Below are positions 17,242-26,484 of a stretch of DNA of 64,000 bases, in pieces (position 1 is the first letter of the stretch; every line of letters begins with the position of its first letter). The position numbers were made by a program, and so were the translations under genes. The notes below the pieces were generated by a model. The model did not search any database and had not been told where the DNA came from. It worked only from the letters and a program-made list of their open reading frames with translations. Source of the DNA: Didymella arachidicola (Eukaryota > Ascomycota > Dothideomycetes > Pleosporales > Didymellaceae); the NCBI GenBank assembly GCA_016630955.3, contig CM049999.1:1-64000 (forward strand), given 5' to 3'.

Positions 17242-19286
17242 TCAGCCCATTCTTGGCCGTAGCACCTCTCGTTTTGGACCATGTGCATGTTGAATATGTC
17301 TTCCACACATTCAATTCCTGGAAAGTGGAGATTCGTGCGTTTATCCCACAAGTGCTCTGCGCAATAGGTATCCGTACATTCCCACCAGTATTCCTCGCAG
17401 CCCTCGGGCTTACTCGGAAACCATCCACTGTTCAGTTTGTACTGTCTGTGGTCTTCGCAGGCTTCGTGGTAGCATTGCGTAGGTGGTAGTCGAGAATGGT
17501 ACGGGTTTCGAATATCCTGGAACAGCTTCGACGTATAGCTCGGCGTTGGCAAAGCGGGCTGTCGGTCGAAGTCGGGTTCGTCTCGACTGCGAGCGTACAA
17601 GTTGTAGTCGTCCAGCTGTTGCTGAGTTGCAGAGTTGCTTTCTTTCCAGCGGATAAAGTCTTCCGTGTGCCATTCTTTGTTGGTTTTCTGTGCATTGGCT
17701 ACCTGTTGGTCGAATCTCTCAAGTGCTTCGGGGTCACCGAGCAAGTACCGTCTTGACCGTTGAATATTTTCTTCCGTCATCCAATCACGGACAGACTCGA
17801 CATCCTGTAGGCTTGGTGTCTGAATAGTGACGGAGGACGCTTCTCCCTTGTGCTCTGGGATGTTGTTGACGATGGTCAAGTTTATCGTTGGTGCTTTGGG
17901 TTCTCGGAAAGCAGGAGTCTGGGTGGATTGGTCGCGCGAGACCATCATGTCCCGACTATGTTGCGTTCTGTCGCATACAATTAAACGTTTCCCTTCCTTT
18001 GAATAGTACTTGTTGTTGAGCCGGAAAAAGGAATCGTAGTATCGTTTGCCGACAATAATGCTGCCGTCCTTAATGTCGCACTCTACCACATGGTGTTGGC
18101 GGGGATCATTGTCAATCCACTCCTCCTTAGGGTAGGGTGTTGGTGACCGAACTTGTTTGTTCGAAACATCTTCGTCGGATTCCTCGATGTAGTCGTCATC
18201 GAGTCCGGAAGTGGGGTCTTCCATGAGACGTCCCATCTCATTAGTAACGACCTCCCACTCTTGGTCGCCGCTGTCGTCATGAGCCAGCATGTTCAGCTGC
18301 CTGGTTACTTTGTTCTTCATGCGACAGTCGCGGGCGTAGTGGCCTGTCTTGCCACAGCCGTAACAAGTCACTGAAGACTTATCACCGCGGTTATTACTAC
18401 CCTTCTTTTTCTCATTCCATCGTTCAGGTCCTTTGTTAATGTTGGAGAGGTCCATTGCTGCAGGACCGTAGTATCCACTGTTCGTGTCGTTGTGGACACG
18501 GCGTCCCATGTTGGCTTGGTAAAGGCCACCACGTTGACCACGGCGGTAGTTGTTGTTGCGCCATTGGTTGCGTGGAGCCTGGGGTGGGCGAGTGACCTGA
18601 GTCACGACTCGCACACGAGGGTCCTCCCTTAATTCTTGTTGAAGGTCGTAGAGCTTGACGTCGATACTGATCGCTTCGTTTACTAGTGCGTCGAAGGTAT
18701 CGGTAGCTGCGGCAGTCCGCATGAGCTCTTCCTTGACCTTGGGCTTAAGGCCTTGTTTGAACATGGTCATCAACGCAACGTCGTCCCAGCCGGTGAACGT
18801 AGCTACTTGCTGAAACTTGGCAGCGTAGTCGGCGGCGGACGCAGTTTGTCGGATGCGCTGAATCTCGCGTCGGGCGATGGTTGGTTCGTTGTGCACTCCA
18901 AATACTTGGCGAATCTGTTCCTTGAACAGATCGAAGTCTTCGATCCATGGGTCGATGTCTGCTGAGTTGCTTGCTCCGTCGTGGTAACGGCGAATAAAGG
19001 GTTTGATCCAAGTGAACGCGCGATCCTTCATAAACGTACTCACAAAAGTGACACGTTTCTCCTCTGGGATGCGTTCTCCTTGGAACATGAAAAACAGATC
19101 GAACTTCATGAGCCAGTCTTCCAGCTTGTCGCGAGTGCCATCGAAGGCCTCGGGTTTAGCCACTGGGTAAACACTGGTAGGGGCAGGCGCCGCTGCCTCT
19201 TCGTCCATGTCGAGATCGTCATCAGCCGTACGGCGTGATGCGTTGGAGTTGCTTGGGGTAGCACGGGATCCTGAGGTAGTACTCAT
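17034..19286 (-). CDS. gag: Gypsy-2 Gag
   Basis: 750-aa Gag from ATG at 19286, colinear with Gypsy-1 Gag with roughly 20 substitutions and no gaps. It contains the CCHC knuckle (CYGCGKTGHYARDC) and the same three C-x4-C-x2-H modules near the C-terminus. Conservation of every Cys/His in both copies supports a structural role for the extra modules. Confidence 0.92.
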   Translation of the reverse strand: MSTTSGSRATPSNSNASRRTADDDLDMDEEAAAPAPTSVYPVAKPEAFDGTRDKLEDWLMKFDLFFMFQGERIPEEKRVTFVSTFMKDRAFTWIKPFIRRYHDGASNSADIDPWIEDFDLFKEQIRQVFGVHNEPTIARREIQRIRQTASAADYAAKFQQVATFTGWDDVALMTMFKQGLKPKVKEELMRTAAATDTFDALVNEAISIDVKLYDLQQELREDPRVRVVTQVTRPPQAPRNQWRNNNYRRGQRGGLYQANMGRRVHNDTNSGYYGPAAMDLSNINKGPERWNEKKKGSNNRGDKSSVTCYGCGKTGHYARDCRMKNKVTRQLNMLAHDDSGDQEWEVVTNEMGRLMEDPTSGLDDDYIEESDEDVSNKQVRSPTPYPKEEWIDNDPRQHHVVECDIKDGSIIVGKRYYDSFFRLNNKYYSKEGKRLIVCDRTQHSRDMMVSRDQSTQTPAFREPKAPTINLTIVNNIPEHKGEASSVTIQTPSLQDVESVRDWMTEENIQRSRRYLLGDPEALERFDQQVANAQKTNKEWHTEDFIRWKESNSATQQQLDDYNLYARSRDEPDFDRQPALPTPSYTSKLFQDIRNPYHSRLPPTQCYHEACEDHRQYKLNSGWFPSKPEGCEEYWWECTDTYCAEHLWDKRTNLHFPGIECVEDIFNMHMVQNERCYGQEWAECFHPKCRNHETLKRLSGFMPQDESFLDIWQTDAKDDPDESFHSTQSRAPGIDVRIPMRPSPSSNSLSC

Positions 19287-19303
19287 CTTGGGGGTGTTCA
19301 AAA

Positions 19304-19835
19304 TGTTGAAGTCGTACTTTAAGCAAAGCTCGTAAGCACTAATTCTATTGGTTCTCGGGGATGAGTACGGTGACAGGAAGCCGAAGGGGTTGGTTGCAAT
19401 AAGGTGTACAGATACGATCTGTCAGTCTTGAGAGCAGGGTAACGATGAGTAGTACAGAGTAGACTGTCTAGCTCGAAGGTTAGGTTTGAGATCCAAAGAC
19501 AAACTTGATAACTTAGGTTGAACACAAACCTTAAGGGTTGTGTTCCTGTCTGCTATATACACAAAAGTCTCATAGAGTCTCATAGTCCTATAGGACTAAG
19601 TCTCGTGAGACTGTAGGACCTCTGAGACAAGGAGTGGCTCTCATTGGTCCGTTGTCCCAAAGTCCCGTGTTCGGTTATTACCTGTCCCAATGGGACGCTA
19701 TGCCGCAATAGTACTAGTGTGATCCCGTGTCGTTCTGGTGGGGTTGGGCCTTCAGCGAGGTCGCCGTGCCGCCTTGTAATTCCTTCCATCATACATAACT
19801 GTACGTCCCCCGAGTCCCAACTCATGTTCGTAACA
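19304..19835 (-). repeat. Gypsy-2 5' LTR
   Basis: 532 bp, same boundaries as 12667-13198 and apparently identical to it. GTGTTCAA (minus strand, 19518-19525) in R pairs with TTGAACAC (19294-19301) next to the LTR. Confidence 0.92.
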
Positions 19836-20170
19836 GAAAGCCTTTATCGCGACCCTAAGGGAGGTATTTAATAAGGCATTTTCAGAGGCAAATATCCTAT
19901 CAAGCTTTAGAGCTACTAGCTTGGTGCCTAATAACCCATTAGTGGTGCTATTAAGGCTTAATGTGAAGCCGCGCACGCTATTACCACCTCTCTTAGCAGA
20001 GCCCTAATGGAACCCTAAGACACCTACCACCACTAATGAGATAGAGGCTTAATTAACGTTACTTCGCGATCTTATTTAAAAGCATTAAGGATCGTCACTA
20101 ACTCTGTCGCAGGCCAAGCGCTGTCGTGAACCTAAACTGTGTTACTAATCGTGCCGCGCAAGGGCCTAGA

Positions 20171-22305
20171 TACCGTGTCCGTGCACTCAATGCACGCCGT
20201 CAGTCAATGCACGCGATCGCGATTTCGTCCCAACTTCGCACCCCCCACAACTCAACGCCACGATGACTATGGAAGAAGCCCTTGCAGAGCTAGATGCTCT
20301 TAACTCTAGCGAAGAAGTTTGCTACGCGACAATAGCTAAAAAGCATAGTGTTAATCGCTCAACGTTGTCGCGCAAGCACCGAGGTGTCAGCGGGTCGCGT
20401 GCAGAGGCAGGTTTAGCACGTCGCAATCTTCAACCAGAACAGGAGGCAGAGCTTGTGACGTATCTGGAGGGATTGACAGAGCAAAAGTTACCTCCTACAA
20501 GAGAGATGGTGCAGAATTACGCGTCTGATATCGCTGGACACCCTGTCTCCGAGAGCTGGGTCACACGCTTCCTCCACCGACACCAAGATGAGCTTACATC
20601 CCAATGGAGCACTTCTATGGATCGACAATGCCACGCTGCTGACTCTAGTGATAAGTACAAGGTGTACTTTGAACAGCTAGGCAGCAAAATCAACTTCTAC
20701 GAAGTGGAGCCTGAGCATACGTACAATATGGATGAGAAAGGCTTCATGGTTGGAGCCGTTGGCAGACAGAAGAGGATCTTTAGCAGGAGGCTGTTTAAGA
20801 AGAAGCAGTTTAAGCAGATGCTGCAGGATGGTAATCGTGAATGGATAAGCTTGTTAGCGTGTGTATGCGCTGACGGCACAGCGTTGCCGCCAGCTCTCAT
20901 TTACGCAGCTGACTCAAAGAACATACAAAACACATGGGTAGAGGATGTGAAGGTAGGAGAACATATGGCCTTCTTTGGAGTATCAGGCAGTGGCTGGTCA
21001 AACGATGGGCTTGGTCTTGCCTGGCTCCAGCAGGTGTTTGAGCGCTTCACAACAGCCAAAGCTCGGAGAAAGTACCGCCTGTTGCTTGTGGATGGCCACG
21101 GGAGCCACCTAACAGAAGAGTTTCTGGAGTATTGCCACAGGCATAAGATACTGTTAGGTATCTATCCACCTCACAGCACGCACACGCTGCAGCCGCTTGA
21201 TGTGGTAATGTTTAAGCCTCTCAGCACAGCATACTCAAAGAAGCTGGCAACACGCCTTCACAAGCATCAAGGCCTAGTGCCTGTAACTAAAGCTGACTTC
21301 TTTGGCCTGTTCTGGGATGCTTGGGCAAGCAGCTTCACTGCAAAGAATATCTTTAGCTCGTTCAAGGCGACAGGTGTACACCCATTTAACCCCAATGTTA
21401 TACTCGATCGCTTCACCAACGACGACTCAGACACCTCTAGCAACGCTTCAGAGGAAGCTCCTACATACGGCGGCGAGGCATGGCAGAAACTGAATACAGT
21501 CATAAAACGCGCGTTGAGTAGTGCCTCAGAGAAGGACGCATCTATTGTTCGGCAATCGCTCCACCACATGGCCATACAGAACACCCTTCTACAGAGCGAA
21601 AATGAGGGCCTGCTTGACGCTCTTACTGTTAAGAAAAGGAGAAAGATGAAGGGCAAGTCTCTAGACCTGCTGCAACACTATGAGTACTGGGGGCCTTCAA
21701 TGATGTGGACTCCTCGGTCATTCAGGGAAGCCAAGACCCGCATGAGGCTTGCAAGGGAGGAGCGAGAGGCAGACGAGAAGGAGAAAGCTGACATGAGGGA
21801 GCTTGCTAAGGCTAATAAGCTATACAATGAGAAGATTGCGCAGGAGAAGCGTGATGCGCGCGCAAGGGAGAAGGAAGAGCGTGACCAGCAGAAGGCTAGG
21901 AAGGCTAAGGAAGTCGCTGAACGCAAGGCTGAGAGAGAGCGTCAAAGGCAAGCTCGCAACTCTCAAAAAGCTATACGAAAGCCCTCTATAGGCAAGCGCA
22001 AGGCTCTGGAGAAAGAAGCACCAAAGAAGAAGCAGAAACGTAGTGCTGGGGATGATGTAGCTGGTGCCTCGCGCATAGCGCGTACGCCAACACCTCCACA
22101 CCAAACCAACACTCGCGGCCGCAAAATCCTTCGGCCAAGAAAGTTTTGGTAAGAAAGTTTGTTCTATAGGTTGATAGAATGCTCCACTAAGTTATCCTGT
22201 AATACAAGCTGTTGTGTGTGGCTCTACAGCCTCAAGTCTCTGTAGCCCGTTTTGGTGATGCGCGTGCATTGACTGACGGCGTGCATTGAGTGCACGGACA
22301 CGGTA
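20171..22305 (+). mobile_element. Pogo-E: intact pogo-type transposon with perfect 45-bp TIRs
   Basis: TIRs at 20171-20215 and 22261-22305 are perfect inverted copies of 45 bp starting TACCGTGTCC; the terminal TA is the target duplication. TCAATGCACGC occurs twice in each TIR (20187 and 20204, 17-bp period). One full-length transposase gene lies inside. Perfect TIRs and an unbroken gene suggest recent transposition. It lies 63 bp from the truncated pogo relic and 233 bp from the carotenoid oxygenase stop codon. Confidence 0.93.
20263..22152 (+). CDS. Pogo-E transposase (629 aa, DDE_1, no zinc knuckle)
   Basis: ATG at 20263 follows the left TIR by 47 bp. N-terminal HTH_psq (CYATIAKKHSVNRSTLSRKH) and CENP-B-type HTH (residues about 55-125), then a DDE_1 core with YNMDEKGFMVG, LLLVDGHGSHLT and QPLDVVMFKPL supplying the three aspartates. 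Unlike the other pogo transposases here, the C-terminus lacks a CCHC knuckle. It has instead a long Lys/Arg/Glu-rich helix (about 485-580) and a basic tail with likely nuclear-localisation segments (KEAPKKKQKR). It cuts and pastes its own element at TA sites; the frame is complete. Confidence 0.93.
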   Translation: MTMEEALAELDALNSSEEVCYATIAKKHSVNRSTLSRKHRGVSGSRAEAGLARRNLQPEQEAELVTYLEGLTEQKLPPTREMVQNYASDIAGHPVSESWVTRFLHRHQDELTSQWSTSMDRQCHAADSSDKYKVYFEQLGSKINFYEVEPEHTYNMDEKGFMVGAVGRQKRIFSRRLFKKKQFKQMLQDGNREWISLLACVCADGTALPPALIYAADSKNIQNTWVEDVKVGEHMAFFGVSGSGWSNDGLGLAWLQQVFERFTTAKARRKYRLLLVDGHGSHLTEEFLEYCHRHKILLGIYPPHSTHTLQPLDVVMFKPLSTAYSKKLATRLHKHQGLVPVTKADFFGLFWDAWASSFTAKNIFSSFKATGVHPFNPNVILDRFTNDDSDTSSNASEEAPTYGGEAWQKLNTVIKRALSSASEKDASIVRQSLHHMAIQNTLLQSENEGLLDALTVKKRRKMKGKSLDLLQHYEYWGPSMMWTPRSFREAKTRMRLAREEREADEKEKADMRELAKANKLYNEKIAQEKRDARAREKEERDQQKARKAKEVAERKAERERQRQARNSQKAIRKPSIGKRKALEKEAPKKKQKRSAGDDVAGASRIARTPTPPHQTNTRGRKILRPRKFW

Positions 22306-22538
22306 GGTGGGGTCGCAAGAAAAGCGAGATAGCATTGCGCCATGCAACGTGCGCCGAAGTCTTTTAGGAGCTACCGCATTGCACCAAAACTTAGGCTATT
22401 ATCACAGCTTAATAGTCTTAACACGACACTGCTGCACACGGACGGTTCAAGGAGTATAGAAGAAGCAAAATTGCATTGTTACGTTGGTTTGTATAGTCTA
22501 GAACAAGTGCGGAGATACCCCTCCGAGTGGTATCAAAA

Positions 22539-24178
22539 TTACGTCTCAGTGTTGACCCAATTGCCGTGAAGGCCATGTCTTAATCTGATCGGGAGATCAA
22601 TTATTGCTTGTGGCTTCTTGAAGTCCCTTGTGTCAACGATGTGAAGCTCGCTGGACATAGAAGAGTAGTTGTTGACTAGAGCCATCACCCAACCGTCTTC
22701 CTCTGCAATGTCAGCACCTTTTCGTGGGATGAAGACTGGTTCCTGGATCATATGAGTTCGTCCCGGAAAGTATTTTTCGATCTGCAGAGACTGATTATCT
22801 AGGTGTGCGATACAATTGTACGGGGGAAATCCGCCGCCCATCTTGGGTGCGATTTCGGCGAAATCTGTCCCAAGGGCTGGATCCATTATAAGCATGAACA
22901 CGTGCCTGTGTTTCTTTCCAGCCAAAATGTCGTTGATCCGTGGGAACTCGCAGTTTTCGTCGACTAGGACTTCATGCACAGGCAGGTCCAAGTTGTTGGA
23001 CCGAGGATCGAACGTGTAGCGGACTAGAGGTGCTCTGATCGACTCGGGCTTGGGTGCGTTGCCATTAGCATCGGGCCACCAATAGAACCCGCTCTGTTCG
23101 CTCAATGGAAGGTCCAGCACAATATTCCCAGCGTCGTTCTCATAGGCATTCACCGTGTGACCCGGATGTGCGTTCGGGGCGCGAAACCATTTGACATCGG
23201 TCCCTGATGCGCCGCGACGAGGGAGCACTCCGAGATAGAACGGAACATTGGGGTCCCATTGCCAGTGTTCACCCCCTTGCTTCATGCGCTCGAGATCACA
23301 GGTCTGTGGTATCATAGGGAACAATACCTGCTTCCGTTAGTCTGTTCTCTAATACAGCCGGTGGATGGAGTTTCTACCCAGTTCTCTGTAATCGCAAAGT
23401 CATGTATCATTGCAACAATAGGAGCTACAAGCCACACAGTTTCCACGATTTTTTCGTTTTGGTCAATGGTGAAGTAGCACACGTCAGGTGTGCCGTCACC
23501 TTTCGCCTCGTAACCGAAACAGACAAGCTCCTTGGTTGCGTTATCGTACTTGGGATGAGCCGTGAACGTCAAGCTTGGTAGTTGACCGTTAAAGGTCTCC
23601 AAACCTCTAGTTTCGAGGGTCTTCGGATCGAGCGAGTAGGGAGGAGCGTCCTCCTTAATTGCAAGAAGACGACCATTGAAATAGAGGACCATAGTGTTAG
23701 CAGTAGTTCGTATCTTGAACTCAACAGCGTCTGTGAACTTATTGCGGTATTTGCCTGCGAGCGTAAGTTCTCATGCTGCGTCGGTGTGGAGGCGTGCCCT
23801 ACCCGCAAGAGGTTTTCTAGCTTCACGTTCCCTTATAAACTTTTCGGTTCTTACAAAGCGTTGCTGGAAGTCGCAACGCCCTCCTTTGACTTGAAAAGCA
23901 CTAATGCTACCGTCGCCATTAAACCACTAGGAAAAGCCAAGTTAGCTAGATGCCATTTTCTTATAGTGAATTGGGTGACCACATGCCGGATCGTCTTCTA
24001 TGAAAGAGGGTAGCTGTGGATCAGGCATAACTCGGTAGAACGTGCCATCGATCTCGTCTGGTATTTGACCTCGAACCTCAAGGCTGTTGATATTGCCCTC
24101 GAAACGACATGGTTTCATGAATCCAGAAAACTGTGGTTTTAGAGGAAAGGCGCTTGGCGCCTGGAAATAATCAGCCAT
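22539..24178 (-). CDS. Carotenoid/stilbene cleavage oxygenase (493 aa, four exons)
   Basis: Non-heme Fe(II) dioxygenase of the carotenoid oxygenase (RPE65/CCD) family, cleaving a conjugated double bond of carotenoids or stilbenes. Exons: 24178-23987, 23926-23803, 23754-23378, 23327-22539; total 1482 nt. Introns are 60, 48 and 50 bp; the first appears to be GC-AG (GCATGT...CTAG). The four iron ligands are visible as His in FTAHPKYD, IHDFAITEN, PGHTVNAYEN and GLHGNW. Other family signatures are GTFYRVMPDPQ, WFNGDGSISAF, GKYRNKFTD and CDLERMKQGGEHW. The fungal motifs resemble the lignostilbene/resveratrol-type CAO-1 group more than torulene cleavers, but substrate is not provable here. No signal peptide, so probably cytosolic. 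Start is the only ATG preceding the conserved N-terminus. Confidence 0.88.
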
Positions 24179-24255
24179 TGTGTAGAAGAAGTGACAGGAA
24201 GAATAATTACTGTCTCCGTGCCATAGTACGATGCTTAAATACTAATCCATTTTCT

Positions 24256-24413
24256 GGACAGTTGCTCACCCGGAGACCGAGTCGAGAATCAGCGGACAGT
24301 TCGCACCCCGACAGTTCGCACCCCGACAGTTCGCAACCCGACAGTTCGCAACCCGACAGTTCGCACCCGGACAGTTCGCACCCGGACATAGCGCCCCGGA
24401 CATAGCAACCCCG
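24256..24413. repeat. 15-bp minisatellite upstream of the oxygenase gene
   Basis: Six tandem copies of a 15-mer close to GACAGTTCGCACCCC (24295-24384), followed by two degenerate units (GACATAGCGCCCCG and GACATAGCAACCCCG), plus one isolated related unit at 24257. It lies about 80-235 bp upstream of the oxygenase start codon (24178), so it is in the promoter or 5' UTR region. Confidence 0.85.
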
Positions 24414-24498
24414 CCCTTATATTATATAGGATACTATATACGTCCTTTAATAAGTAAGAATATAAGCAGTCCTACAAACGTTTCTTAAGAGTTCTAAA

Positions 24499-24546
24499 TA
24501 ACGTACCTTACGGGCGAGTCGCCTACGCAGGCGAGTCGCCTACCTA
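24499..24546. repeat. Orphan pogo-type TIR
   Basis: TAACGTAC tip followed by two copies of GGCGAGTCGCCTAC starting at 24513 and 24530 (17-bp period). The architecture equals that of the pogo TIRs here, but no transposase or partner TIR is visible. Surrounding sequence (24414-24634) is AT-rich and otherwise featureless. Confidence 0.6.
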
Positions 24547-24634
24547 GTTTTACTAAAGAAAACCAAACATCTAGAGGCTAATGACTCTAGAACTCTCTTA
24601 TAAAATCTTCTAAAAATTAAATTCATATATCCTA

Positions 24635-26484
24635 TATAGGTAACGCCAACCACCACCGGATGGCGCACCCCACCGGAATGGCGCACCCTGTAGCAAATTT
24701 ATCTTTACACCTCAATATTTCAGCACCACAACAAGAAATTTAAACGTACAATAGCTTAAATTAATCCTCTATCTCTATTACATCTTGCTGGCAAGTGCGC
24801 TTATTATGCCCTATCCTGCCGCATGTTGTACAGCACCGTTTAACTTTACTACTGCTACCTACCTGCGCACCTTCTCCCTTAGTCTCAGCCTTAGCGTCTT
24901 TCTCCTTTAGTATTTCCTCTGCCTCTGCCTGCGAGAGAGTCCCGCCTTCCTGAATCCGCTTCTTTTTACGCCTCTTACGCTCAGAAGCAGCCTTGTTTGC
25001 CTGTTCAAGCTGGGCTATCCTTGCCTCAAGTAGCGTGTGCGAATAGTCCCTCTTTGCAGACCCCCTTTTAACCTGTAGGACCATCTCAATAATTGAGTCA
25101 GGAGAGGAACTCCTATGTTCTCTTATCCTCTTAATAATAAGAGTTGTTTGGCTATCAATTTCAATCGCGTTGGTTGGTGTTTTAGGTTGCCAGTTGGTAG
25201 GCCCAGGCAGAGGCGGTGTTGGCGTACGAGGCTTAACTTCAAGCCTTGACAGCACCGCCTCTGGGTCAAGTGGGACCAAGCCAGTTGCTCTAAAGCTTGA
25301 TAAGATGTTGCTCTTTGAGATTGCCTTGTTGTATACTGGTTGAAACGTTGCTAAGAAGGCCTTTTTGTCCACGTGGGTAATGTAACTGTCTGCCAAGCTT
25401 TTGATCTCCTTCTTGTACGCCTGCTTCAGCGGGGCAAAGCACCCAACGTCAAGTGGCTGCAGGATGTGAGAGGCGTGCGGAGGCATACAGAGGGCAATAA
25501 TCTTGCTTTCCTCGCAGAGATTCTGGAATTCGAGCGACTTGTGACTCTCGTGGCCATCGATAATCAGCAGCCGATGGCTACCTACAGTAGCAGCCTCTGT
25601 GTGCTGGATAAAGTGCTTTAGCCAGGCAAGGCCAAGCTCATTAGTAGTCCAGCCATTCTTGCTAACCCCAATCCTCCAATCTTTTAGGTTGTTAACGTAC
25701 CAGGCCTTGTCGTGGTGCTTTGCTTTGAGGATGAAGAAGGGTGGGACAGACCAGCCCATCGCGTTGATACAAGCAATCAAAGTTATCCACTCACGATCGC
25801 CAGGCTGAAGGCTGAGTGGTGCACGACGTCTCTCAGACGCAGTCACTACCTTAACTGACCCTCCAACGCCTATCTGGAAGCCAGTCTCGTCAAAGTTGTA
25901 GGTATCTTGGTCCAGGATGCCGTACTTGGCTTTAACGTTGCGTATAAGGTCGAACCAGGGACTGATAATTGCTGTATCGCTGCACAGAACTCTCCGGTAA
26001 TCTCTCAGTCTAGAAACCTGAGACCTAACCTCAGGTTTCCGCTGGATAAACCTGTAGGTCCAGTTTTCTCCAACCTTGCCCCCATCGCGAGCAGCCAACA
26101 GTTGATCAGCCATCTCTCGCACATAAGTAAGCGTAGGAGCAAATCCTCGCGCGTCAAGCTTTCTTATATGTTGAACAAGCACCTCCTCTTCTTGCTTTGT
26201 AAGCCGAGAGCAATTGGGGTAGATAACGCGTTGAGAAGCTGGTTTGGCGCGTTGCCTTCGAAGAGTACTTTCAGGCACGTTGTAGACAGCAGCAGCGCGT
26301 CGCTGGCTTAGGTTCGCATTAGAATTAATAGCTCTAATAGCAAGCTTAATTCTATCTTCACGAGAAAGTAATTCAAGATCAATTTGTTGCGACATCGTTG
26401 GTGGTGGTCAAAAGAGGTGTGGTCTTGGCAAGGTGCGCCATTCCGGTGGGGTGCGCCATCCGGTGGTAGTTGGCGTTACCTATA
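24635..26484 (-). mobile_element. Pogo-C: intact pogo/Fot1-type transposon
   Basis: 53-bp TIRs (24635-24687, 26432-26484) with one mismatch; tip TATAGGTAACGCC. Two tandem units CACCGGATGGCGCACC and CACCGGAATGGCGCACC start at 24654 and 24671 (17-bp period). Contains one uninterrupted transposase gene. Confidence 0.92.
24761..26395 (-). CDS. Pogo-C transposase (544 aa, HTH + DDE_1 + CCHC knuckle)
   Basis: Complete frame. HTH_psq (RRAAAVYNVPESTLRRQR, about residues 38-55) and CENP-B-type HTH to about 125; DDE_1 core with YNFDETGFQIG, LLIIDGHESHKS and QPLDVGCFAPLK; coiled, basic segment (ERKRRKKKRIQ); C-terminal knuckle C-x2-C-x4-H-x4-C (CTTCGRIGHNKRTC). No stop or frameshift, so it could be active. 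It gives the reference for the Gln residues lost in Pogo-A and Pogo-B. Confidence 0.93.
   Translation of the reverse strand: MSQQIDLELLSREDRIKLAIRAINSNANLSQRRAAAVYNVPESTLRRQRAKPASQRVIYPNCSRLTKQEEEVLVQHIRKLDARGFAPTLTYVREMADQLLAARDGGKVGENWTYRFIQRKPEVRSQVSRLRDYRRVLCSDTAIISPWFDLIRNVKAKYGILDQDTYNFDETGFQIGVGGSVKVVTASERRRAPLSLQPGDREWITLIACINAMGWSVPPFFILKAKHHDKAWYVNNLKDWRIGVSKNGWTTNELGLAWLKHFIQHTEAATVGSHRLLIIDGHESHKSLEFQNLCEESKIIALCMPPHASHILQPLDVGCFAPLKQAYKKEIKSLADSYITHVDKKAFLATFQPVYNKAISKSNILSSFRATGLVPLDPEAVLSRLEVKPRTPTPPLPGPTNWQPKTPTNAIEIDSQTTLIIKRIREHRSSSPDSIIEMVLQVKRGSAKRDYSHTLLEARIAQLEQANKAASERKRRKKKRIQEGGTLSQAEAEEILKEKDAKAETKGEGAQVGSSSKVKRCCTTCGRIGHNKRTCQQDVIEIED

Larger units (their letters stand above)
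12667..19835 (-). mobile_element. Gypsy-2: full-length intact Ty3/gypsy chromovirus, sister of Gypsy-1
   Basis: 7169-bp element on the minus strand with 532-bp LTRs (5' LTR 19304-19835, 3' LTR 12667-13198) and target duplication GAAAG (12662-12666, 19836-19840). Same order as Gypsy-1: primer site, gag, -1 frameshift, pol, antisense gene, purine tract (minus strand GAGGAGGGGAGGATAG next to 13198). Gag, most of Pol and the LTR R/U5 are nearly identical to Gypsy-1, but the chromodomain tail, antisense gene and U3 differ strongly. Confidence 0.95.
4365..20107 (+). pseudogene. RIP-decayed pogo relic of the Pogo-B family, split in three by Gypsy-1 and Gypsy-2
   Basis: The pieces 4365-4578, 11754-12666 and 19836-20107 join into one transposase-like sequence parallel to Pogo-B. 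The left TIR (tip TAACGTAAG at 4365; doublet AAGTAGCGCG at 4382 and 4399, 17-bp period) is present. The right end is truncated near 20107, before the coiled region and right TIR. The copy has many stops, mostly where Pogo-B has Gln or Trp codons, consistent with C-to-T/G-to-A mutation. The two gypsy insertions are flanked by perfect 5-bp duplications of this relic (ACAAC, GAAAG), so the relic is the older layer. Confidence 0.85.

Noticed and set aside
23755..23802. TGA inside the carotenoid oxygenase that would make it a pseudogene
   Set aside because: The stop lies in a 48-bp intron with GTAGGG donor and CGCAG acceptor; splicing restores the family motif GKYRNKFTD.
24207..24389. Minus-strand frame with repeated SGCEL pentapeptide
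   Set aside because: It is only the translation of the 15-bp minisatellite, whose unit is a multiple of three; no start context, homology or intron evidence.
24295..24413. Possible CRISPR array
   Set aside because: Units are contiguous without spacers and the genome is eukaryotic; it is a minisatellite.
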